Shown: in pieces, positions 1 to 6,057 of the stretch
Layout: every line of letters begins with the position of its first letter
Numbering within the stretch: the stretch's first letter is position 1
Assembly (NCBI GenBank): GCA_044238965.1
Contig: JBIICJ010000049.1
Location: 1 to 11,061, forward strand
Direction of reading: 5' to 3'
DNA length: 11,061 bases
Origin: Micavibrio_B sp044238965
GTDB taxonomy: Bacteria; Pseudomonadota; Alphaproteobacteria; Micavibrionales; Micavibrionaceae
Notes under the pieces: generated by a model
Seen by the model: only the letters and a program-made list of their open reading frames with translations
What the model was told of the DNA's origin: nothing
Databases searched by the model: none
Made by a program: the position numbers and the translations under genes

Positions 1-123
1 CTTCATGTTGTTGAATTTACGGGTGCAAAGCATGAACTCTTGGTTGAAACAAATAAATATCGCGGTGCATTTTTACAAAATTTTGATCAGTTAGTTGCTA
101 AGCGTCCGCAATTCAGCCTATAG
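1..123 (+). CDS. C-terminal end of an alpha/beta hydrolase (partial, lysophospholipase/monoacylglycerol lipase-like)
   Basis: Frame 1 is open from the left edge to a TAG at 121-123 and encodes 40 residues; the start lies outside the window. The segment contains FTGAKHELLVE followed by an aromatic-rich helix (NKYRGAFLQNFDQLV). This matches the C-terminal end of serine-aminopeptidase S33/Hydrolase_4 type alpha/beta hydrolases (PldB and monoacylglycerol lipase family), where the motif G-A-x-H-E-x-L-x-E carries the catalytic histidine and a final helix follows. The histidine of GAKHE is therefore the probable catalytic His; the nucleophile Ser and acidic residue are not in the window. The next gene starts 27 bp downstream on the same strand, so the two are probably co-transcribed. 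Substrate cannot be inferred from the tail. Confidence 0.6.
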   Translation, partial: LHVVEFTGAKHELLVETNKYRGAFLQNFDQLVAKRPQFSL

Positions 124-150
124 TCATACAACGATAGTGGAGATATCATC

Positions 151-372
151 ATGGACGAAACATCACTTAACAAAAACCGCCTCAGCGACCGTATTTTATA
201 TGCATTAAAACTTGCCATCGAACAAAAAGACGGGCAATGCGCAGGATTCTTGGCGCAAACTTTAGAACTCGCTTTGACTCGTAATGCAGGCGGCAAAGAT
301 TTCACCGAACGTCGCACCTATTCTCCCGAAATCGAAGCTGAATTGGCAAAATTGGATAATCTTAAGAAATAG
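151..372 (+). CDS. Small conserved-looking protein of unknown function (73 aa)
   Basis: ATG at 151 is preceded by a good Shine-Dalgarno (TGGAGA, 138-143) with 7-nt spacing, and the reading frame uses the same codon style as its neighbours, which supports a real gene. The 73-residue product is soluble: no signal peptide or membrane segment. Residues about 10-45 (LSDRILYALKLAIEQKDGQ... to ALTR) look like two helices, followed by a polar segment with FTERRTY and a Glu/Leu-rich C-terminal helix. From memory, short proteins of this LSDRIL...LELALTR pattern occur in other alphaproteobacteria without an assigned function; no homology search was possible. It lies 27 bp after the hydrolase gene, and its last 11 bp overlap the 3' end of the oppositely oriented ligA. 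Function unknown. Confidence 0.7.
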   Translation: MDETSLNKNRLSDRILYALKLAIEQKDGQCAGFLAQTLELALTRNAGGKDFTERRTYSPEIEAELAKLDNLKK

Positions 373-2425
373 ATTTTAACAAATCCATCCATTCATCTTC
401 GGATAAAATCTTTATTCCCAATTCTGTTGCCTTTTTTAATTTTGATCCCGCATCTGCGCCTGTAACCAACATATCTGTATTGGCGGATACAGCGCCCGAT
501 ACTTTTGCGCCCCATTGTTCGGCGCGCGCCTTAGCTTCGCTCCGCGTCATTTGCTCCATCGTGCCCGTGAACACTATCACTTTATCACGCAGTGGATTAT
601 CCTGCACCACGGGAGGTACATAATCCTCAATCACCAATAATGATTTTAATTGCTCTATCTCATCACGATTATGCGGTTCATTAAAAAATTCGATTACATC
701 ATTGGCAACGCTCGGCCCCACATCTTGAATCGATTGTAATTCATCGTTGTTCGAAATGGTCACAAGCAAATGATTTAGATTTTTATAATGTCCTGCTAAT
801 TTTTTGGCGGTGGACTCACCAACCTGACGAATACCCAATGCATAAATAAATCGATCGAATGAAATGGTACGCCGCGCATCAATCGCGCCCAATAAATTGG
901 CCACAGATTGCGCGCCCCACCCATCACGGGATTGTAATGGCGGTGATAAATTTTCCAATCGTACATTCAATTTAAAAATATCTGATGGTGTTTTGATTAA
1001 CCCATCATGATAAAATTCTTCGATAATTTTATCGCCCATACCTTCGATATCGAATGCTAATCGCGATACAAAATGTTTTAATCGTTCCTTTGCTTGCGCA
1101 GGGCAAATTAATCCACCCGTGCAACGTCGCGCTACTTCTGCATCAATACGCACGGCGTGTGATCCGCATTCGGGGCATTGGCGCGAAAATTCGAACGGCA
1201 CAGAATCATTTGGGCGATCCGCCATGATGACTTCGACAATTTGTGGGATAACATCCCCCGCGCGTTGTACAACCACACGATCACCCACGCGAATATCTTT
1301 GCGCAAAATTTCATCTTCGTTGTGCAATGTCGCGCGCGATACCATCACACCGCCGACATTAATGGGTTCTAATTCAGCAACGGGAGTCAAAACACCCGTG
1401 CGCCCCACTTGAATAGTGATGGCATTTAATTTTGTGATGGCCTTTTCCGCGGGAAATTTATGCGCAATGGCCCATCGTGGTGACCGGGATACATTCCCCA
1501 ATCGCTCTTGAAAATCCAAACGGTTTACCTTGTACACAATGCCATCAATATCAAACGCTAAGTCGGCACGCATTTTTTCAACCGTATAATAGAACGACAT
1601 TAAATCATCAACATGATTTGCAATAACCGCGGGTTCTGATTGCGGGAAACCCCATGCACGTAAATGTGTTCGTATATCTTGTTGTGTTTGTGCGAACGGT
1701 ACGCTCACATGCCCCAATGCATATCCGAAAAATTTTAATGGGCGCGAAGCCGATACCGATGCATCCAATTGGCGCACAGATCCCGCCGCCGCATTACGCG
1801 GGTTAGCAAATTTATCTTTGCCCAGACGCTCTTGTTCCGCATTCAATCTTTCAAAATCATCGCGGCGCATATAAATCTCACCGCGAATTTCAACAATATC
1901 AGGCGCATCCGCAGGCAAAGTTTGCGGGATATCGGCAATCGATTTCACATTCGACGTGATATCTTCGCCCGTTTGTCCATCACCGCGTGTTGCCGCATAT
2001 TTTAAAACACGGTTTTCGTATCGCAGAGAACATGACAACCCATCAATTTTTAATTCACCCAAAATATCAATATCAAGTGCGGGAATATTTAAAAATTTTG
2101 CAACGCGTTCGGTAAATCCATCAACATCACCGCGTTCAAATGCATTTCCCAATGATAACATGGGAACAGTATGTGTGATTTGACCAAAACCTTGCGCAGG
2201 TTTTGTACCAATCCCCCTAGAAAGAAGCTCAATTCCTAATTTGGGATAAGTTTTCTCTAGATATTCCATCTTTCTCCTAAGTTGGTCGTACTGAGCGTCT
2301 GTTATTATAGGCTTATCATCTCGATAATAAGCTTTGTCAGCTTCATCAACTCCCTTCTTTAGATCTAAATATTCCTTTAGCCTATTCCCCAAAATACCTT
2401 CTCTGTCTTTATTTTTTTTCACCAT
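362..2425 (-). CDS. ligA: NAD-dependent DNA ligase LigA
   Basis: 687 residues, close to the usual ~670-700. The enzyme seals 3'-OH/5'-phosphate nicks using NAD+, acting on Okazaki fragments and repair gaps. Domains in order: Ia NAD-binding helices (about 15-65, with YYRDDKP and DAQYDQL), nucleotidyltransferase domain with the adenylation motif K126-I-D-G129 and later motifs (RGEIYMRR, DGIVYKV), OB fold (about 330-405), four-cysteine zinc finger (C417, C420, C435, C441), helix-hairpin-helix region (about 450-590), C-terminal BRCT domain (about 610-687). ATG at 2425 abuts the recN TAG with no gap and no clear Shine-Dalgarno, so translational coupling to recN is likely. Odd feature: codons 1-72 use AGA/AGG and CTA unlike the rest, and the usual D-S-P-(T/S) before the V/I-G turn is replaced by ELLSRG (residues 66-71). 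The 3' end overlaps the convergent small gene by 11 bp with no terminator visible. Confidence 0.97.
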   Translation of the reverse strand: MVKKNKDREGILGNRLKEYLDLKKGVDEADKAYYRDDKPIITDAQYDQLRRKMEYLEKTYPKLGIELLSRGIGTKPAQGFGQITHTVPMLSLGNAFERGDVDGFTERVAKFLNIPALDIDILGELKIDGLSCSLRYENRVLKYAATRGDGQTGEDITSNVKSIADIPQTLPADAPDIVEIRGEIYMRRDDFERLNAEQERLGKDKFANPRNAAAGSVRQLDASVSASRPLKFFGYALGHVSVPFAQTQQDIRTHLRAWGFPQSEPAVIANHVDDLMSFYYTVEKMRADLAFDIDGIVYKVNRLDFQERLGNVSRSPRWAIAHKFPAEKAITKLNAITIQVGRTGVLTPVAELEPINVGGVMVSRATLHNEDEILRKDIRVGDRVVVQRAGDVIPQIVEVIMADRPNDSVPFEFSRQCPECGSHAVRIDAEVARRCTGGLICPAQAKERLKHFVSRLAFDIEGMGDKIIEEFYHDGLIKTPSDIFKLNVRLENLSPPLQSRDGWGAQSVANLLGAIDARRTISFDRFIYALGIRQVGESTAKKLAGHYKNLNHLLVTISNNDELQSIQDVGPSVANDVIEFFNEPHNRDEIEQLKSLLVIEDYVPPVVQDNPLRDKVIVFTGTMEQMTRSEAKARAEQWGAKVSGAVSANTDMLVTGADAGSKLKKATELGIKILSEDEWMDLLKSIS

Positions 2426-4093
2426 CTACGCCGCCGATTTTTGTGAAGGTGATAATAATTTTAATGCCGCCGCACGCGCCTCATCCGTAATTTCTGAACC
2501 CGATAACATGCGTGCGATTTCTTCGCGTCGTTCATCGGATGATAATTCCACTACATCGGTTTGTTTGCCGTCTTTGCGCACATTGAAATGATGTGCTGCT
2601 GCCGCCGCCACTTGTGGGGAATGCGTGACTACCAACACTTGGTGATGCTCCGCCATACGCGCGAGGCGATCACCAACGGCGGCGGCGGTTGACCCGCCAA
2701 TACCTGTATCAATTTCATCAAACACGTAACAATTGGCGTGCGGCATTTTTGATGCGAGTACAAGTTTGATCGCGAGCATAAACCGTGCCATCTCCCCGCC
2801 CGATGCCACGCGATGAAGCGCACCGAAATCAGAATTTTCATTTGTGGCAACGGTGAAATGTACATCATCCATACCGTTTGACGTTAATTCCGCGCGACTT
2901 AAAATCTGTGTTTTGAATTTTGCCTTGGCTAATTTTAATGGCGGCAATTCATGATTGACTTGTTTATCCAATTGCATAGCGGCCTTTGTACGCAGATCAG
3001 TTAATTGTCGCGCCTCAGATTCTGCATCACGCAGCGCCGTGATATATAATTTTTCTTTTTGTGCGATATCATCATCAGAAATTTTTAGGCGCGTGAGAAT
3101 TGATTTAAATTCATCTTGTTTATCGGCTAATTCTTCGACCGCGCATTGATATTTCCGTGCCGCCGCCCGTAACGCATATAAACGATCATCAATTGATTCC
3201 AAATTATGATCGGGATGCTCAAATAATGACCGCGCATGGTCAATAAAATTGGATAATTCTTGTACGTTTTTTAACGCCGCATCGACATAGTCCATTCCCG
3301 CATCACCATCAGGCAGTAATTGTTTATCCAATAATTTTTGTAAATTGCGCGCGGTTTTAATTAAATATGTTTCCGCGCCTTTATCACCTGATACATATCC
3401 ATCAATTTCATTTAATGATGTTAAAATAAATTCACGTTGACTGAGACCTTGTTTGATAGATGTAAGTTCCGATTCCTCACCCGCGCGCGGGTTTAATTTT
3501 TGCAATTCATCCACCGCATGCGATAAGAATTCTTCATCATCCCGTGCGCGTTTGGCGGCCTCAATCGCATCCATCCACGCGGCTTTGGCGCTTTGCATTT
3601 TTTTATACAATTGCGCCATACGTGATGCATCATCATAAAGTCCGCCAAATTGGTCGAGGAAACCAATGTGCGATGTGGGGTTGAGCAAGCCATACGTTTC
3701 AAATTGCCCATGAATATCGGCCAATTGATCACCAATATCACGCAGCACCGTCACGCCCACAGGTTGATCATTCACAAATGCCTTTGATTTTCCATCAGAT
3801 GTCAACACGCGGCGCAAAATTATATCAGATGAAAATTCAATATCATGCACGGCGAATACATCACGCACAGGATGGTTTTTATCAATTGAAAATGCGGCGG
3901 TAACGCTGGCTTGCTCTGCACCCCTACGGATCAAATTCATATCGGCGCGCGCACCGATGGCAAGGCCAAGAGAGTCCAATAAAATAGATTTCCCCGCACC
4001 CGTTTCACCCGTAAAGCCCGTGAGGCCGCGCGCAAAATCAAGGGTCAACTGTTCAATTAAAACAATATTTTTGATATGCAAAGAGGTCAGCAT
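2426..4093 (-). CDS. recN: DNA double-strand break repair protein RecN (SMC-like ATPase)
   Basis: 555 residues, the normal RecN length. RecN is a cohesin-like ATPase that acts at double-strand breaks in homologous recombination. Visible motifs: Walker A GETGAGKS (29-36) in the N-terminal head, Q-loop-like HGQFET (128-133), a central charged, helix-rich region (about 155-375) expected to form the coiled coil, ABC signature ASGGEMARF (430-438), Walker B CYVFDE (455-460) followed by the D-loop IDTGIGG, and a switch histidine in VVTHSPQVA (His491). ATG at 4093 gives the standard family N-terminus MLTSLHIKNIVLIEQL; the upstream Shine-Dalgarno is weak. It lies 11 bp after bamD and runs directly into ligA, so bamD-recN-ligA look like one transcript. 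No LexA-type operator is recognised in the 11-bp gap. Confidence 0.97.
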   Translation of the reverse strand: MLTSLHIKNIVLIEQLTLDFARGLTGFTGETGAGKSILLDSLGLAIGARADMNLIRRGAEQASVTAAFSIDKNHPVRDVFAVHDIEFSSDIILRRVLTSDGKSKAFVNDQPVGVTVLRDIGDQLADIHGQFETYGLLNPTSHIGFLDQFGGLYDDASRMAQLYKKMQSAKAAWMDAIEAAKRARDDEEFLSHAVDELQKLNPRAGEESELTSIKQGLSQREFILTSLNEIDGYVSGDKGAETYLIKTARNLQKLLDKQLLPDGDAGMDYVDAALKNVQELSNFIDHARSLFEHPDHNLESIDDRLYALRAAARKYQCAVEELADKQDEFKSILTRLKISDDDIAQKEKLYITALRDAESEARQLTDLRTKAAMQLDKQVNHELPPLKLAKAKFKTQILSRAELTSNGMDDVHFTVATNENSDFGALHRVASGGEMARFMLAIKLVLASKMPHANCYVFDEIDTGIGGSTAAAVGDRLARMAEHHQVLVVTHSPQVAAAAAHHFNVRKDGKQTDVVELSSDERREEIARMLSGSEITDEARAAALKLLSPSQKSAA

Positions 4094-4104
4094 ATCACAA
4101 ACCG

Positions 4105-4929
4105 TTATTCAGGTTTTAGCAACGAGCTAACCGTACGATCAACCCATGAACGTTGGTTATTGAGCCGTGCGCGCTGTGATGGTTCTAATAATGCAAAACT
4201 ATCACGATACCACCGCGAACCTGGATAATTATATCCCAGCACCACGGCAACACGTGTGGCTTCGTCTCTCAATCCCAACGCCGTATACGTTTCAACCAAA
4301 CGATGCAATGCTTCGGGAACATGTGATGTTGTTTGATATTGATCAATCACAGTTTTAAAACGATTTAATGCCGCATTAAAATCATTTTTCTTTTGGTAAT
4401 AACGGCCAATATCCATTTCTTTTCCTGCCAAATGGTCGCGCGTCAAATCCATTTTCAACGCGGCTTCGCGTGCATACTCACTCTCAGGGAAACGTTTTAC
4501 TACGACATCAAACGCATCCATTGCCATACTGGTCATGTTTTGATCACGCGTAATGTCGGATAATTGTTCGTAATAACACATTGCCTTTAAATAATGCGCA
4601 TAGGCAACTTGCGGATGGCTGGGGTGCAATTCAATAAAACGATCCAGCGCGATAATGGCATCATCATATTTTAATGCCTTATAAGAAATCTCGGCTGATT
4701 TAATTTGCGATTCTGTCGCAAGATCAGAATAAGGATGCTGACGTTCCACTTCCTCGAACAAAGCACGCGCGCGATTATATTCTCTTGCTTTTGCTGCTGC
4801 CGTGGCTTCAGCATAAATTTGTTCCGCAGGACGTTCCACTTGTGGCAAGTCTTTGGCTTTATCACTGCCGCAGGCAGATAATAACGAAGCCGTGATAAAT
4901 AATGAGGCGAGCAACCAACGCGTGCGCAT
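4105..4929 (-). CDS. bamD: Outer membrane protein assembly lipoprotein BamD (ComL/YfiO)
   Basis: 274 residues, close to the usual ~245-290. BamD is the essential lipoprotein partner of BamA in the outer-membrane beta-barrel assembly machine, anchored to the periplasmic face of the outer membrane. The N-terminus is a type II signal peptide: basic MRTR, hydrophobic stretch, lipobox LSAC with acylated Cys20, and Gly at +2, which does not match the inner-membrane retention signal. Residues about 35-240 form tandem TPR-like helices: AEQIYAEATAAAKAREYNRA, then KALKYDDAI...FIELHPSHP, the conserved AHYLKAMCYYEQ segment, FDVVVKRFPESEYA and a final YYQKKNDFNAALNRF repeat. It lies 46 bp after lpxC; the gap carries a hairpin that includes its ribosome binding site. 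It is followed 11 bp later by recN. The lpxC-bamD-recN-ligA order is typical of alphaproteobacteria. Confidence 0.96.
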   Translation of the reverse strand: MRTRWLLASLFITASLLSACGSDKAKDLPQVERPAEQIYAEATAAAKAREYNRARALFEEVERQHPYSDLATESQIKSAEISYKALKYDDAIIALDRFIELHPSHPQVAYAHYLKAMCYYEQLSDITRDQNMTSMAMDAFDVVVKRFPESEYAREAALKMDLTRDHLAGKEMDIGRYYQKKNDFNAALNRFKTVIDQYQTTSHVPEALHRLVETYTALGLRDEATRVAVVLGYNYPGSRWYRDSFALLEPSQRARLNNQRSWVDRTVSSLLKPE

Positions 4930-4932
4930 GAC

Positions 4933-4959
4933 AAAAAATCCCTATATAAATGATAGGGA
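4933..4959 (-). promoter_or_regulatory. Hairpin plus T-run in the lpxC-bamD gap, enclosing the bamD ribosome binding site
   Basis: On the minus strand, TCCCTAT (4959-4953) pairs with ATAGGGA (4945-4939) around a 7-nt loop and is followed directly by six Ts (4938-4933), four bases before the bamD start codon region (ATG at 4929). The 3' arm contains AGGGA, the only good Shine-Dalgarno for bamD, with 9-nt spacing. The element could act as a weak intrinsic terminator of lpxC transcripts, as an RBS-sequestering hairpin, or both. The stem is short and AT-containing, so strong termination is unlikely. Seen directly: the complementarity, T-run and SD placement. Regulatory role is inference. Confidence 0.4.
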
Positions 4960-4975
4960 AATTGTATCAAAAACC

Positions 4976-5902
4976 TTATTCAGCAGCAATGGTTGATGGG
5001 GTGAAAACAGGCTGAAATACACCCATTTGTACAGGCATATCTGTGGAAAACAGATCAATAATCGCATATGAATCGGGCGCGGCGAACATCGCACGCAAAA
5101 TCTGGTTATTTAAGGCATGGCCGCCCTTAAACCCTTCGTAACGACCAAGGATCGGCGCACCCGCCAAATAAATGTCACCAACCGCATCAAGCAATTTATG
5201 GCGCACAAATTCATTATCAAAACGCAAACCATCTTCGTTTAAGACACGTTCTTGATCAAGAACGATCGCATTATCTAATGAACCGCCCAATGCTAAACCT
5301 TGTGCACGCAACGCTTTGACTTCATGCACGAAACCAAAAGTACGGGCAGTTGCAATTTCATCATCAAATCCGCCTTGGAATAAATCCAATTCATAAAATT
5401 GACGACCAATTGATGGATGCGCAAATTCGATATCCACAGCGTAAACAGACCCAACAGATGGTTTTAAAGTAACGTGTTTATCGCCATCAGTGATTGAAAT
5501 TTCTTTTAAAATTTTAATGGCACGACGCGGCGCAGTTTGCGCACGCACACCAACAGCGCGAATGGCGGTGATAAATGGCTCTGAACTTCCGTCCATAATC
5601 GGTACTTCGGGACCATCTAATTCGATGATCGCGTTATCGATAGATAATGATGCCAACGCCGCCATTAAATGTTCGATGGTGCCAACGGTCACACCGTCTT
5701 TGTTGCCAATCAATGTGCACAAACGTGTATCAAGAACATAATCATAACGCGCAGGAATAATATTATCGCGATCGGTTACATCACGGCGCACGAAAACGAT
5801 GCCTGAATTTGCCAAAGATGGCAAAATCGACAAGGTTGTTTCCGCACCTGAATGAAGACCAATACCGGAAATTGTGACAATGTTTGAAAGCGTATGTTGC
5901 AT
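4976..5902 (-). CDS. lpxC: UDP-3-O-acyl-N-acetylglucosamine deacetylase LpxC
   Basis: 308 residues, the family's usual ~300-310. LpxC is the cytosolic zinc-dependent deacetylase that commits UDP-3-O-acyl-GlcNAc to lipid A synthesis. Key features: QHTLSNIVTISGIGLHSG N-terminus, TIEHLMAAL with catalytic Glu77 and zinc ligand His78, LDGPEVPIMDGSS (95-107), ARTFGF (186-191), the second zinc-ligand motif HKLLD (His235, Asp239) and general-acid/base His262 in KGGHALN. All residues required for activity are present. ATG at 5902 is the standard family start; the Shine-Dalgarno (CAGG, about 12 nt upstream) is weak. The gene is separated from ftsZ by an intrinsic terminator and has a leader with a perfect palindrome, so it probably has its own promoter and may lead the lpxC-bamD-recN-ligA unit. 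Confidence 0.97.
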   Translation of the reverse strand: MQHTLSNIVTISGIGLHSGAETTLSILPSLANSGIVFVRRDVTDRDNIIPARYDYVLDTRLCTLIGNKDGVTVGTIEHLMAALASLSIDNAIIELDGPEVPIMDGSSEPFITAIRAVGVRAQTAPRRAIKILKEISITDGDKHVTLKPSVGSVYAVDIEFAHPSIGRQFYELDLFQGGFDDEIATARTFGFVHEVKALRAQGLALGGSLDNAIVLDQERVLNEDGLRFDNEFVRHKLLDAVGDIYLAGAPILGRYEGFKGGHALNNQILRAMFAAPDSYAIIDLFSTDMPVQMGVFQPVFTPSTIAAE

Positions 5903-5989
5903 GATTCTAATTTACCTGTGCCATTCCCCCCGTTCCAGACACGTAATATAACCATTTGTTACAATTGTAACCCATTGATTTAATTTATA
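5903..5989 (-). promoter_or_regulatory. lpxC leader: candidate promoter with a 14-bp perfect palindrome
   Basis: The segment between the ftsZ terminator and lpxC contains the perfect palindrome GTTACAATTGTAAC (5958-5971). Seven bases downstream on the minus strand is TATATT (5950-5945), a plausible -10 element; 17 bp further up the hexamer GGGTTA (5973-5968) is a poor -35. The palindrome would fall between or over these elements, a common position for a repressor or an activator compensating for the weak -35. A GANTC site (GATTC, 5903-5907) lies immediately before the start codon. The promoter is inferred from the terminator upstream and these hexamers; the palindrome is seen directly. The binding protein is not recognised. 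Confidence 0.45.
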
Positions 5990-6015
5990 AAAAGGCGGGT
6001 GTTACCCCGCCTTTT
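5990..6015 (-). terminator. Rho-independent terminator downstream of ftsZ
   Basis: The inverted repeat AAAAGGCGGG (5990-5999) and CCCGCCTTTT (6006-6015) forms a perfect 10-bp stem with a GC-rich core around a 6-nt loop, flanked by A/T tracts on both sides. Read on the minus strand it lies about 42 bp after the ftsZ stop and ends in a T-run, so it should end transcripts from ftsZ. The symmetry means it could also work on the plus strand, although there is no gene there to serve. Confidence 0.9.
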
Positions 6016-6057
6016 CTAATCACTCTTAACTATTCAATAGGTAGTCATTTCAGGCTG

